Shown here: positions 52,634-61,485 of the stretch, one piece after another
Position numbering within the stretch: the stretch's first letter is position 1
Layout of the letters: each line of letters begins with the position of its first letter
DNA from: Alphaproteobacteria bacterium
GTDB taxonomy: Bacteria; Pseudomonadota; Alphaproteobacteria; Ferrovibrionales; Ferrovibrionaceae
Assembly: GCA_017307375.1 (NCBI GenBank)
Contig: JAFKFH010000007.1
Span: 372,001-436,000 of the forward strand
Direction of reading: 5' to 3'
DNA length: 64,000 nt
Notes under the pieces: generated by a model
Database searches by the model: none
What the model was told of the DNA's origin: nothing
What the model saw: the letters and a program-made list of their open reading frames with translations, nothing else
Position numbers and translations under genes: made by a program

Positions 52634-53133
52634 TCCGCAGCCTCCTGGCTGGGCCGGCCGTTGATCACGGCGGCGGCATGGCGCACGGCCTTGACGATGT
52701 TCTGGTAGCCGGTACAGCGACAGAGATTGCCGGCGATGCCCTGGCGCACCTCGTCGTCGGTCGGATCGGGGTTCTCGCGCAGCAGCACGCTCGCCCGCAT
52801 GATCATGCCGGGCGTACAGTAGCCGCATTGCAGGCCGTGCATCTGCCGGAAGCTCTCCTGCAGCACCGACAGCGTGCCGTCCGGATTGGCCATGCCTTCG
52901 ATCGTGGTGATCGTGGCGCCATCGGCCTGGGCGGCGAACATCGTGCAGGATTTGACCGACATGCCGTCGAGATCGACGGTGCAGGCGCCGCAGTGGCTGG
53001 TCTCGCAGCCGATATGGGCACCGGTCAGGCCGAGGTCCTCGCGCAGGAAATGGATCAGCAGCAGCCGCGGATCGACGAAGCGCCGCACGCTGCGGCCGTT
53101 CACGGTGATCGAGATCGGGATCTGATCGGTCAT
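52630..53133 (-). CDS. coxS: CO dehydrogenase iron-sulfur subunit CoxS
   Basis: 167 residues with two [2Fe-2S] clusters. The plant-type N-terminal cluster uses Cys in [16 protein letters not shown] (~43-58) plus KSCTMFA near 62. The C-terminal cluster uses [14 protein letters not shown] (~99-112) and [13 protein letters not shown] (~134-146). It passes electrons from the molybdenum site in CoxL to FAD in CoxM. Size is normal. Located 4 bp after coxM. Confidence 0.97.
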   Translation of the reverse strand: MTDQIPISITVNGRSVRRFVDPRLLLIHFLREDLGLTGAHIGCETSHCGACTVDLDGMSVKSCTMFAAQADGATITTIEGMANPDGTLSVLQESFRQMHGLQCGYCTPGMIMRASVLLRENPDPTDDEVRQGIAGNLCRCTGYQNIVKAVRHAAAVINGRPSQEAAE

Positions 53134-53137
53134 CGGG

Positions 53138-54010
53138 TCAGGCTCCGTTTGCGGCGCGCTGGGCGGCGCGGGTCAGGGCGCGGGCGACCATCACCCCGGC
53201 CATTTCCCGGCGATAGGCGGGCGGGCCGCGGCCATCGCCGGCCGGATCGGTGATCGCCTTGGCGGCGTCCGCGGCGGCCTTGACGTCGGCGGGGGCGAGG
53301 TTCGAGCCGACAAGCCCGGCGGCGGCGGCGTTCGCCAGCAGCGGGGTCGGGCCGAGATTGGTCAGCGCGATGGCGCAGGTCGCGACCTTGCCGGCCGCCA
53401 GGGTCAGGACGACGGCGGCCGCCGCGGTCGCGTAGTCGCCGACCTTGCGCTTCAGCTTCTCATAGGCCCAGCCATGGCCAGCCGGTGGCGCGGGTACGCG
53501 GATCGCGGTGAGGATCTCGGCCGGGGCCAGCGCCGTCGCGTAAGGCCCGAGGTAGAATTCGGCGGCCGGTATCTCGCGCACGCCATCGGGTCCCTCGGCG
53601 ACGTAGCGCGCCCCCAGGCACTGCATCACGGCCGGCATGTCGTTCCCCGGGTCGCCATTGGCGACATTGCCGCCGAGCGTGCCGAGATAGCGGATCTGCG
53701 GGTCGGCAATCTGCAGCGCCGTGCCGCGGATGATCGGCAGGCGGGCCGCCAACAGGTCGGAGGCGATGGCCTGGGCCTGGGTCACGGCCGCGCCGATCAC
53801 GATGTCGCCGCCGTCTTCGGCGATCGTCTTCAACGCGCCGATGCCGCGCAGGTCGACCAGATGTTCCGGTGCCGCCATGCGCAGCTTCATCATCGGAATC
53901 AGGCTGTGGCCGCCGGCCAGCGGCCGTGCCTCCTCGCCATGGTCCGCCAGCAGCGCGACCGCTTCCTGTACCGTGCCGGGCCGGTGATAGACGAATGTGC
54001 CGGGTATCAA
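53138..54010 (-). CDS. coxM: CO dehydrogenase flavoprotein subunit CoxM
   Basis: 290 residues from a TTG start at 54010, preceded by GAGGAGG six bases away; this gives [18 protein letters not shown] at the N-terminus, as in other CoxM. FAD motifs [17 protein letters not shown] near 30 and [18 protein letters not shown] near 103. Passes electrons from CoxS to the respiratory chain. The order M-S-L-D-E-F-G matches the Oligotropha cox cluster core. Upstream 231 bp carry direct repeats that may bind a regulator. Confidence 0.94.
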   Translation of the reverse strand: MIPGTFVYHRPGTVQEAVALLADHGEEARPLAGGHSLIPMMKLRMAAPEHLVDLRGIGALKTIAEDGGDIVIGAAVTQAQAIASDLLAARLPIIRGTALQIADPQIRYLGTLGGNVANGDPGNDMPAVMQCLGARYVAEGPDGVREIPAAEFYLGPYATALAPAEILTAIRVPAPPAGHGWAYEKLKRKVGDYATAAAAVVLTLAAGKVATCAIALTNLGPTPLLANAAAAGLVGSNLAPADVKAAADAAKAITDPAGDGRGPPAYRREMAGVMVARALTRAAQRAANGA

Positions 54011-54103
54011 GCGCGCCTCCTCCTCAGGTCTCGCCGCCGCTTCTGGGGGCGGCCGTCTCGGGAGACCGAGCTTGGAAATGCGTGCGGTGCACAATCAACG
54101 CGA

Positions 54104-54155
54104 CCTGCACCGGACGGCCAAAAACCGCACGGAACAGCGAATTTCCGCACGAACT
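54104..54155. promoter_or_regulatory. Three direct repeats upstream of coxM (candidate LytTR operator)
   Basis: In the 231-bp gap between coxM and the iclR gene, similar blocks occur in tandem: CCTGCACCGGAC (54104), CCGCACGGAAC (54126) and CCGCACGAAC (54146). The shared GCAC cores start at 54107, 54128 and 54148, so the spacing is 21 and 20 bp, two helical turns. A fourth GCAC is at 54089. LytTR regulators bind direct repeats about 21 bp apart, and a CoxC-like LytTR protein is encoded nearby. The rest of the gap shows nothing I recognise. Confidence 0.4.
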
Positions 54156-54241
54156 GCGACAGTTATGCTGACGCAATCGGCGCGAGATGCAGGCCTCTAG
54201 ATCGCGAGTGCTAAGTCATCCATCGGTTTGCTGCGATGCAC

Positions 54242-55033
54242 CTAACCGCCCCAGCGGGCATCGCCGATCTTGGCGCCGATCCGGCTCGCCGTGACCAGCA
54301 GGGTATCGACGATCGCCTGGTCGCCACCGTCCTGTACCGAGAACAGCGGGTAGGAGACCGACAGGGCGACGGCCTTTTCCTTGTCGGTATCCTGGAACGC
54401 GACCGAGATGGCCTTGACCCCGTCGAACAGTTCCTGGTTCGACACGGCGTAGCGGCGCAACCGCGTCAGGGCGAGTTCGGCGATCAGATCGTCGACCGCG
54501 CCGAGGGTGGCGCCGGTGGTCGGCGGCAGGCCGCCGGGGAACAGCGCGCGCACCTCGCCGTCGGCCTTCAGGGCCAGCAGGGCCTTGCCCATCGCCGCGG
54601 CATGCGCGGGCAGTCGGCGGCCCGGTTCGACGGAGAACTGGATCGGGTGGGTGCCGCGCACGGTCTTCAGCACCACGACCTCGGTGCCCGAGAGGATGCC
54701 GGCCCAGGCGGTGTGGCCGGTCTGGGCCGACAGGTCGGCCATTTCCTGGCCGACCTGATCGACCAGGTCGAAATGCCGGTGGAAGCCGGAGGCGAGCTGC
54801 ACGGCGAGAATGCCCGGCCGATAGCGCTGGGTCGCCGGGTTCTGCTCGACCAGTCCGCCGCGGCTCATGCTGGCGAGCAGCCGCGAGGCGGTGGAGCGGG
54901 TGACGTTGAGGTGCCGGCCGGTTTCGGCGACGCTGATCTCGCGCCCCGCGCTTGCCATCAGCCTCAACGCCTCGACGGCCTTTTCGATCGACTTCATTGG
55001 AATCCCAACAGACGGCTTGACCGGCGCTGACAC
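54242..55033 (-). CDS. IclR-family transcriptional regulator
   Basis: 263 residues. Winged HTH with ISVAETGRHLNVTRSTASRL near 34, and a C-terminal effector domain with HTAWAGILSGTEVVVLKTV near 106 and AAAMGKALLALKADG. Start taken at the GTG at 55033; ATG 54997 is an alternative that would shorten it by 12 residues. Divergent from the ThDP-enzyme gene, with repeat elements in the 83-bp gap, so that operon is its likely target. It lies upstream of, and on the same strand as, coxM. Confidence 0.88.
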   Translation of the reverse strand: MSAPVKPSVGIPMKSIEKAVEALRLMASAGREISVAETGRHLNVTRSTASRLLASMSRGGLVEQNPATQRYRPGILAVQLASGFHRHFDLVDQVGQEMADLSAQTGHTAWAGILSGTEVVVLKTVRGTHPIQFSVEPGRRLPAHAAAMGKALLALKADGEVRALFPGGLPPTTGATLGAVDDLIAELALTRLRRYAVSNQELFDGVKAISVAFQDTDKEKAVALSVSYPLFSVQDGGDQAIVDTLLVTASRIGAKIGDARWGG

Positions 55034-55045
55034 GCCTGTGTAACC

Positions 55046-55080
55046 TATTATGCATCATGTTGCGTATTATGCAACATGCA
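55046..55080. promoter_or_regulatory. Overlapping direct and inverted repeats, candidate IclR operator
   Basis: TATTATGCATCAT (55046-55058) and TATTATGCAACAT (55065-55077) are direct repeats with 12/13 identity, 19 bp apart. Overlapping them is the perfect dyad ATGTTGC-N7-GCAACAT (55057-55077). The segment is AT-rich against a GC-rich background and fills the divergent region between the IclR gene and the ThDP-enzyme gene. Confidence 0.6.
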
Positions 55081-55116
55081 AAATCGAGTTGATCGCGGAA
55101 AGAGGCGGGGAACCCC

Positions 55117-56805
55117 ATGCGCGGCACGGCCGGCAAGATCGTCTACGAAACCCTGAAGTCCTACGGCGTCACCTGCCTGTTCGGCATGGAAGACCCGATC
55201 CACATCTTCCACGCCGTCGACCGCGCCTTCACCCGCATCGTCACCGTCCGCGACGAGAAGCACGCCGCCATCATGGCCCATGGCTATGCCCAGGCGACCG
55301 GGCGCCCCGGCGTCTGCACCTCGACCTTCGGCCCGGGCGCCACCAACCTGATCACCGGTCTCCTCGAGGCCCAGCGGTCGTCCGTGCCGGTCATCGCGCT
55401 GGTGCAGGACCATGCGTTGAAGATGAAGGACAGGCATGCGTCTTCGGCGCTGGACCATGTCGCGGCGATGGCGCCCTACGTCAAACAGGCTATTCGCATC
55501 GACCTGCCCGAACAGGCCGGCGACATCATCCGCAAGGCTTTCCGCCTGGCCACCACCGGCCGTCCCGGCCCGGTCGCCGTGATCTGCCCGAGCGACGTGC
55601 TGGCAACCGAGACCGAGGCAGCCACCCATGCCGAGGCGGCCTATCTCGGCTTTCCCGCCAATCGCGTGCGGGCGGCCGCCGACGCCACCGCCGCGGCCGT
55701 GGCACTGCTGGTCCAGGCCGAGCGCCCGGTGCTCGTGGCCGGCGGTGGGTCGATCATCTCCGGGGCGACGGCCGAGATCGTGGCGCTGGCCGAACGGCTG
55801 GGCGCGCCGGTCGTCACCACGATGACCGGCCGTGGCGCGATCCCCGACAGTCACCCGTTGGCGGCCGGCCCGCTCGGCTCGACCACCGGCGGGCGGCTGG
55901 GGCGCGGCCGCGTCGCCAACACGGTGCTGGCCGAGGCCGACGTGGTGCTGATGATGGGCACGCGCACCGGCCAGATCTGCTACAGCGACTGGACGCTGCC
56001 CGGCCCGAACACCCGGGTGATCCACCTCGATATCGACCCGGCCGAGATCGGCCGCAATTTTTCGACCGACGTGGCCCTGGTCGGCGATGTCCGCGAGACG
56101 CTGAAGGACATCCTGGCGCTGGCCCGGGTCGAGGCACCGCGGCGGCCCGAAGGCCGCGTCGCCACGCTGCGCCAGCAATGGCAGGACGACTTCTCGCCGT
56201 TCGGCAGCTCCGACCAGCAGCCGATCCGTCCCGAACGGCTGCTGCGCGAGATTTCGGCCACCGTCGATTCCGCGACCCTCGTGGTGACCGACGCCAGCTA
56301 CATCACCGGCTGGGCGATGAGCCATATCGATGTCGTCGCGCCCGGGCGCTTCATCCTGTCGCCGCGCGGCACCGGCGGCATCGGCTGGAGCCTGCCGGCA
56401 GCCATCGGCGCCAAGCTGGGCGACCCGTCGCGCAAGGTGGTCTGCGTCACCGGCGATGGCGCCTTCGGCTATGTCATGAACGAGCTGGAGACCGCGGCGC
56501 GCTACGGCGTCGAAGTCCTGGTCGTCGTCTTCAACAACGGCACGCTGGGTTTCCAGCGCCATTGGGAGGAGAAGGCGATGGGCCGCTATCTCGAATGCGA
56601 TTTCCTCGACGTCGACTACGCCGAGGTCGGGCGCGCGCTGAAATGCGGCGGCGAGCGGGTGCGCGACCCGGCGGCCGTCGCGGCGGCGCTGGCCCGCGGC
56701 ATGGCGACGAAGGGGCCCTACGTCGTCGACGTCGTGATCGATCCGAACGCGACGGCACCGATCGTGGGCATGGAACGGGGCATTGCCGCCGGCGACGCCC
56801 ATTGA
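55117..56805 (+). CDS. Thiamine-diphosphate-dependent enzyme (acetolactate-synthase-like)
   Basis: 562 residues with the three domains of the AHAS/pyruvate-oxidase superfamily. N-terminal PYR domain: DEKHAAIMAHGYAQATG near 47 with the catalytic Glu, and GPGATNLITGLLEAQ. Central domain: VLVAGGGSIISGA near 206. C-terminal PP domain: TGDGAFGYVMNELETA near 447 with the Mg/ThDP motif ending in VFNNGTLG. The exact substrate is unknown; a 2-keto acid is likely. It heads a plus-strand operon with an amino-acid-type ABC transporter under probable IclR control. Confidence 0.85.
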   Translation: MRGTAGKIVYETLKSYGVTCLFGMEDPIHIFHAVDRAFTRIVTVRDEKHAAIMAHGYAQATGRPGVCTSTFGPGATNLITGLLEAQRSSVPVIALVQDHALKMKDRHASSALDHVAAMAPYVKQAIRIDLPEQAGDIIRKAFRLATTGRPGPVAVICPSDVLATETEAATHAEAAYLGFPANRVRAAADATAAAVALLVQAERPVLVAGGGSIISGATAEIVALAERLGAPVVTTMTGRGAIPDSHPLAAGPLGSTTGGRLGRGRVANTVLAEADVVLMMGTRTGQICYSDWTLPGPNTRVIHLDIDPAEIGRNFSTDVALVGDVRETLKDILALARVEAPRRPEGRVATLRQQWQDDFSPFGSSDQQPIRPERLLREISATVDSATLVVTDASYITGWAMSHIDVVAPGRFILSPRGTGGIGWSLPAAIGAKLGDPSRKVVCVTGDGAFGYVMNELETAARYGVEVLVVVFNNGTLGFQRHWEEKAMGRYLECDFLDVDYAEVGRALKCGGERVRDPAAVAAALARGMATKGPYVVDVVIDPNATAPIVGMERGIAAGDAH

Positions 56806-56854
56806 GGGCATGGCCGGTGGCCCGGGGGCACGAATTCCAAGAAGAAGGGAGAGC

Positions 56855-57661
56855 ATGATGTTGAAGAAGTTGATTGCGCCGCTGATGGTGGCGGCGTCCG
56901 TGGTGCTGGCGGCCGGCTCGGCGCTGGCCGGGGCGACGCTCGACCGCGTCATTGCCGAGAAGAAGCTGGTCGTCGGCGTGGCGCCGTGGAATAAGTTCGT
57001 CGCGCAGAATCCGAAGACCCAGCAGTTCGAGGGACTGATCGTCGACGACATCAGGAACTTCGAAGCGCTGACCGGCATCAAGGTCGAGCTGGTGAATACT
57101 ACGTGGTCGGGTCTGATCGCCGGCCTGCAGGCCGGCAAGTGGGACGTGATCATGTCCGGCATGGGGGCGACGCCCGAGCGCGCCACCGCCGTCGCCTTCG
57201 GCGAGCCGTTCGGCTACCTGTCGTCGACCGCGATGCTGAAGGCCGACAACAAGGCCCAGAGCCGTGACGATCTCGACAAGCCCGGCAACATCATCACCGC
57301 GGTGGCCGGGACCTCGGCGTTCCAGTTCGCCCAGCGCTCGTTCAAGCAGGCCAAGGTCAACGGCCTGACCGATACCGGCGCCGCCGTGCTGGAGGTCATG
57401 CAGGGCCGTGCCGTCGCCTATATCGGCGATTCCGTCTCGAATGCGGGGCGCGCCCAGGAACGGCCGACCGAACTGCGCAACCTCGTCTTCGCGCCCGACC
57501 AGACCGAGTGGACGACGATGAACCACGCGGTGCGCTATGCCGATCTCGACCTGATGGTCTTCCTCGACACCTATATCCGGGCGATGAAGCTGCGCGGCTG
57601 GTATCGCGGCCTGGCCGAGAAGTGGAACCTGCCGCCGGAACTGGCGACCGGCCCGAAGTAA
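56855..57661 (+). CDS. Amino-acid-type ABC solute-binding protein (family 3)
   Basis: 268 residues. Signal peptide KKLIAPLMVAASVVLAAGSA with cleavage near ALAG. Family 3 pattern: VIAEKKLVVGVAPWN near 33, FEGLIVDDIRNFEALTG near 58, WSGLIAGLQAGKWDVIMSGM near 85 and ITAVAGTSAFQFAQ. Binds an amino acid or related carboxylate. Two adjacent ATGs (56855, 56858) follow AAGGGAGAG. Followed by its permease after 74 bp. Confidence 0.9.
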   Translation: MMLKKLIAPLMVAASVVLAAGSALAGATLDRVIAEKKLVVGVAPWNKFVAQNPKTQQFEGLIVDDIRNFEALTGIKVELVNTTWSGLIAGLQAGKWDVIMSGMGATPERATAVAFGEPFGYLSSTAMLKADNKAQSRDDLDKPGNIITAVAGTSAFQFAQRSFKQAKVNGLTDTGAAVLEVMQGRAVAYIGDSVSNAGRAQERPTELRNLVFAPDQTEWTTMNHAVRYADLDLMVFLDTYIRAMKLRGWYRGLAEKWNLPPELATGPK

Positions 57662-57735
57662 GTCTCGAGCGCCGATCGTCGCGCCGGGCGCGACCCGGGG
57701 CGACGGTCGGCGCCTCATCTTCGAGGACTCCCACG

Positions 57736-58404
57736 ATGAACTATACCTTCCAGTTCGGCGTGCTGGCCGAATACGGGCCCTATCTGGCGGGCGGCCTGTG
57801 GCATGCCTGGTGGACCAGCTTTCCCTCGATCATCCTGACCACAGTGCTCGGCGTCGTACTGGCGGCGATGCACCTGACGCGCTCGATCCTGCTGCGCGGC
57901 GCCGCAGTGGTCTTCGTCGACCTGTTCCGCACCTTGCCCGTCGTCGTGCTGCTGATCTGGATCCACTACGTGATGCCGATCCTGACCGGCATCTCGTCGT
58001 CGCCGACGACGTCGTCGATCATCGCCCTGTCGCTGAACGGCGCGGCGCTGGCCTGCGAAGCCTTCCGCGGTGGCCTCGCCGCCATTCCCCCGACCCAGAC
58101 CCAGGCGGCACAGTCGCTGGGTTTCTCGCGCTGGCAGGTCTTCCGCTACGTCACCCTGCCGCAGGCCTTCTTCGCGACGCTGCCCTCGCTGACCAACGTC
58201 CATATCACCGTGATCAAGAACGTCACGGTCACCGTGCTCATCGCGGTGCCGGAGGTGATGTTCCGCGCCCAGGAACTGACCATCCAGTTCTTCCGGCCGC
58301 TCGAATTCTATACCGGCGCGGCCATCCTCTATGTCGCCCTGATCTGGGGCTACGCCGTGTTCATGCGCTCGCTCGAGAAACTCCAGAAGTGGCAGCCGAT
58401 CTGA
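57736..58404 (+). CDS. Amino-acid-type ABC permease (HisM/GlnP family)
   Basis: 222 residues with about five membrane helices. The EAA coupling loop reads QTQAAQSLGFSRWQVFRYVT near 118. AHLAGLYHAWWTSF-type N-terminus and VFVDLFRTLPVVVLLIWI near 60 are typical of HisMQ/GltK permeases. Only one permease is encoded, so it probably forms a homodimer. The stop overlaps the ATPase start (TGATG). Confidence 0.92.
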   Translation: MNYTFQFGVLAEYGPYLAGGLWHAWWTSFPSIILTTVLGVVLAAMHLTRSILLRGAAVVFVDLFRTLPVVVLLIWIHYVMPILTGISSSPTTSSIIALSLNGAALACEAFRGGLAAIPPTQTQAAQSLGFSRWQVFRYVTLPQAFFATLPSLTNVHITVIKNVTVTVLIAVPEVMFRAQELTIQFFRPLEFYTGAAILYVALIWGYAVFMRSLEKLQKWQPI

Positions 58405-59156
58405 TGTCCGCCCCCGATCCCTTCGTTCGCGTCCACGGTGTCACCAAGACCTACGGTGCCGGCCCCGTGCTGAACGGCCTGTCGCTCGACCTCGCCCACG
58501 GCGAGGTGCTGGTGCTGTGCGGTCCCTCGGGCTGCGGCAAGTCCACCCTGCTGCGCTGCATCAACGGCCTGGAGACGATCGAAGGCGGCTCGATCACCGT
58601 CGGTGGTGTACGCGTCGATGGCGCCGATGCCGCGACGCTGCAGCAGATCCGCCTGGCCACCGGATTCGTCTTCCAGAACTTCAACCTGTTCCCGCATATG
58701 ACGGCGCTCGAGAACATCACCATCGCGCCGATGAAGATCCGCAACGTGTCGAAGCGCCAGGCGGAAGAGCAGGGTCGGGCGCTGCTGGCCCAGGTCGGCA
58801 TGCCCGACAAGGCGGCGAGCTTCCCCTTCCAGCTCTCCGGCGGCCAGCGCCAGCGGGTTGCGATCGCCCGGGCGCTGGCGATGCAGCCGTCGCTGATGCT
58901 GTTCGACGAGCCGACCTCGGCGCTGGATCCGGAAATGCGCGAGGAAGTGCTGCAGGTCATCCAGCGCGTGCATCACGAGCACGGCATGACGATGATCGTG
59001 GTGACCCATGAGATCGGCTTCGCCAAGAGCGTGGCGAGCCGCGCCATGCTGCTCGACGCCGGGCGCATCGTCGAGGAGGCGCCGGCACGCCAGTTCTTCA
59101 CCGAGCCGCGCGAGGAACGCACCCGCAAGTTCCTGCGGGCGATCGTCAACGAATAG
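58404..59156 (+). CDS. Amino-acid-type ABC ATPase (GlnQ/HisP family)
   Basis: 250 residues. Walker [20 protein letters not shown] near 37, Q-loop [18 protein letters not shown], signature [18 protein letters not shown] near 145, Walker [16 protein letters not shown] near 166 and H-loop [10 protein letters not shown]. Standard size without an extra regulatory domain. Last gene of the ThDP-enzyme/ABC operon; ends 3 bp from the end of the convergent coxC-like gene. Confidence 0.95.
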   Translation: MSAPDPFVRVHGVTKTYGAGPVLNGLSLDLAHGEVLVLCGPSGCGKSTLLRCINGLETIEGGSITVGGVRVDGADAATLQQIRLATGFVFQNFNLFPHMTALENITIAPMKIRNVSKRQAEEQGRALLAQVGMPDKAASFPFQLSGGQRQRVAIARALAMQPSLMLFDEPTSALDPEMREEVLQVIQRVHHEHGMTMIVVTHEIGFAKSVASRAMLLDAGRIVEEAPARQFFTEPREERTRKFLRAIVNE

Positions 59157-59159
59157 TCG

Positions 59160-60314
59160 TCAGCCCGCCCGCGGCAGCCGCCCGGCGCCGCGTTCCTCCA
59201 GTCGCTGTTTCAGCCATTGCCGCCGGGCGCGGGCCACCGGCGCCTGGTAGGCGACCGCCGTCGCCATCGTCACCAGGCCGGCGTCGCCCTGCCGGCGCAC
59301 GGTGGCGACGTGGTCGAGATTGACGATATGGCTGCGATGGATCCGGGCGAAGATCGCCGGATCGAGCAGTCCTTCCACTTCCGAGATCGACAGCGGGCAG
59401 AACCAGTTGTCCCGTCCGTCGAACAATTGCGTGTAGTGCGACTGGGCCTGCACCGCGATCAGCTCGGCCGCCGCCAGCGTGCCGCGGGTGCCGTGGCGCT
59501 CGATCGGCAGGGTCGGCGGGTCCGCCGTCTTCGCCGATGGGTCGAGCGTCACGACCGCTGCCGGCCCGCGAGCCGGCTCGTCCCTGGATTCAGTCTCGAT
59601 GGCCGCGGGCTCGGGCTCCGGCACCAGGGTGAGGAGGAACAGGCCGCACACCACGAAAGCCACGACCGAGACGACGATGGCGAGCAGGCCGGGTGTCAAT
59701 GCCGGCACGCCCTGCGCCATCGGCATGTCGTGGCCGGCCAGCGTCATCCCGGCCATCGCCGTGTAGTGCATGGCCGAGATGCCGATGGCGAGCAACGCGG
59801 CCGAGCCGACCATCGAGCGATGGACGCCGTTGCCAAATCCGAGCCACAAGGCGAGGCCGGAGGCGGCGACGCCGATCGCGACGGCCGCGATGACGAAGAC
59901 CGGGTCATGCGCCATGCCGGCGCTGGCATGCAGCGCCTGCATGCCGAGATAGTGCATCGTGACGATGCCCCCGCCCATGAACAGCGCCGCCAGTGTCAGC
60001 CGCCGTGCGGTCGCCGGCCCGGCGCCGACGGCAAAAACCGCGCAGCCGACGACCAGGACGCAGACGAGGAACGAGGCCAGGGTCGGCAGGACCAGGAAAT
60101 CGATCGCCACGGTCAGCCGCACCGCCAGCATGCCGACGAAATGCATGGTCCAGATGCCCAGCGCCAGCGATACCGCCGACATCGCGATCGCGGCGCGCCG
60201 CCGCATGCCCTGCATCGCATCGATGCCGCGGGCCATATGCAGTCCGACATAAGAGCCCAGAAAGGCCACGGCCAACGACAGCGCCACGAGCCACGGCTCG
60301 TAGGAAAATCCCAT
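59160..60314 (-). CDS. coxC: CoxC-like MHYT-LytTR membrane-bound regulator
   Basis: 384 residues from ATG 60314 (GGAGG eight bases upstream). Seven membrane helices (~10-245) contain three MHYT-type repeats, MHFVGM, MHYLGM and MHYTAM; the family is proposed to bind a metal and sense CO, O2 or NO. A soluble LytTR DNA-binding domain follows (~275-384) with FARIHRSHIVNLDHVATV. CoxC and CoxH of Oligotropha have an N-terminal MHYT domain, and CoxC also has LytTR. Given the form I cox genes 5 kb away, it is likely the CO-responsive regulator of coxM. Confidence 0.82.
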   Translation of the reverse strand: MGFSYEPWLVALSLAVAFLGSYVGLHMARGIDAMQGMRRRAAIAMSAVSLALGIWTMHFVGMLAVRLTVAIDFLVLPTLASFLVCVLVVGCAVFAVGAGPATARRLTLAALFMGGGIVTMHYLGMQALHASAGMAHDPVFVIAAVAIGVAASGLALWLGFGNGVHRSMVGSAALLAIGISAMHYTAMAGMTLAGHDMPMAQGVPALTPGLLAIVVSVVAFVVCGLFLLTLVPEPEPAAIETESRDEPARGPAAVVTLDPSAKTADPPTLPIERHGTRGTLAAAELIAVQAQSHYTQLFDGRDNWFCPLSISEVEGLLDPAIFARIHRSHIVNLDHVATVRRQGDAGLVTMATAVAYQAPVARARRQWLKQRLEERGAGRLPRAG

Positions 60315-60495
60315 GGTCGAATCCTCCGCCGACGGCCGGATCGCGCCTTCTTCGCGGGGCGCGCGCGGCCAGGGTCGGACCAAAGCTTAGACCGCGCTCG
60401 CGCCTTTGGCCATGCGCTCGGACGGATGGTCTGGCGGTGCCTGGCGGCGCTTCCTATACTCTTGGCGACAAGAAACTCCAGGGATGGAAAAGGCG

Positions 60496-61479
60496 ATGCA
60501 TATCCTGATCATCGGTGCGGCCGGCATGATCGGCGCCAAGCTTACCCAACGGCTGGTGGCCGACGGCCGGCTGGGCGAGGCGACTGTCGACCGGCTGTCG
60601 CTGGTCGACGTGGTCGAGCCACGCGTCCCGGCGACGCCGATCGCCGTGACCGTCGAAGGCGCCGACTTGTCCGCGCCCGGCGTACCCGCCAGACTCGTCG
60701 CCAGCCGGCCCGATGTCATCTTTCATCTCGCCGCCATCGTCTCCGGCGAGGCGGAGGCCGATTTCGACAAGGGATACCGCATCAACCTCGACGGTACCCG
60801 CGGCCTGTTCGAGGCGATCCGGCAGGAGGGGCTGAAGGCGCCTTACAGGCCGCGCGTCGTCTTCACCTCGTCGATCGCGGTATTCGGTGCTCCGTTCCCG
60901 GAAGCCATCGACGACGACTTCCTGTCCACGCCGCTGACCAGCTATGGCACCCAGAAGGCGATCGGCGAACTGCTGCTGTCGGACTATTCCCGCCGCGGCT
61001 TCTTGGATGGGATCGGCATCCGCCTGCCGACGATCTGCATCCGGCCGGGGGCGCCCAACAAGGCCGCATCCGGTTTCTTCTCCAACATCCTGCGCGAGCC
61101 GCTGGCCGGCAAGGAAGCGGTGCTGCCGGTGGCCGAGGATGTCCAGCACTGGCATGCCTCGCCACGGGCGGCGATCGGCTTTCTTGTGCATGCCGCGACG
61201 ATGGACCTGGCACCGCTCGGCGGACGCCGCATCCTGTCGATGCCCGGCCTGACCGCGACGGTCGGCGAGCAGATCGCGGCATTGCGCCGCGTCGCCGGCG
61301 ATAAGGCGGTCGCCCTGATCCGGCGTGAGCCGGACCCGGTGATCGAACGCATCGTCGCCGGCTGGCCGCGCAATTTTGCGCCGACCCGGGCGCCCGCCCT
61401 CGGCTTCCGCGCGGAAACCTCGTTCGACGAGATCATCCGCATCCATATCGAGGACGAACTGGGCGGCCGGATCGGCTGA
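60496..61479 (+). CDS. NAD-dependent epimerase/dehydratase, D-erythronate dehydrogenase (DenD)-like
   Basis: 327 residues. Rossmann motif ILIIGAAGMIGAKLTQRL near 3, FHLAAIVSGEAEADFDKGYR near 77, and the active-site Ser (VVFTSSIAVFGAP) and Tyr-x3-Lys in SYGTQKAIGELLL near 153. IRLPTICIRPGAPNKAASGF is typical of the DenD subgroup, which oxidises D-erythronate to 2-oxo-tetronate. Start at ATG 60496 with AAAAGG upstream; ATG 60484 is an alternative. The 181-bp gap before it holds no feature I recognise. Substrate assignment is by resemblance only. Confidence 0.75.
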   Translation: MHILIIGAAGMIGAKLTQRLVADGRLGEATVDRLSLVDVVEPRVPATPIAVTVEGADLSAPGVPARLVASRPDVIFHLAAIVSGEAEADFDKGYRINLDGTRGLFEAIRQEGLKAPYRPRVVFTSSIAVFGAPFPEAIDDDFLSTPLTSYGTQKAIGELLLSDYSRRGFLDGIGIRLPTICIRPGAPNKAASGFFSNILREPLAGKEAVLPVAEDVQHWHASPRAAIGFLVHAATMDLAPLGGRRILSMPGLTATVGEQIAALRRVAGDKAVALIRREPDPVIERIVAGWPRNFAPTRAPALGFRAETSFDEIIRIHIEDELGGRIG

Positions 61480-61485
61480 CCCGGC

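Noticed and set aside
54160-54170. LytTR 9-mer consensus at ACAGTTATG upstream of coxM
   Set aside because: Matches eight of nine positions but occurs once without a partner at the right spacing; the GCAC repeats are the better candidate.
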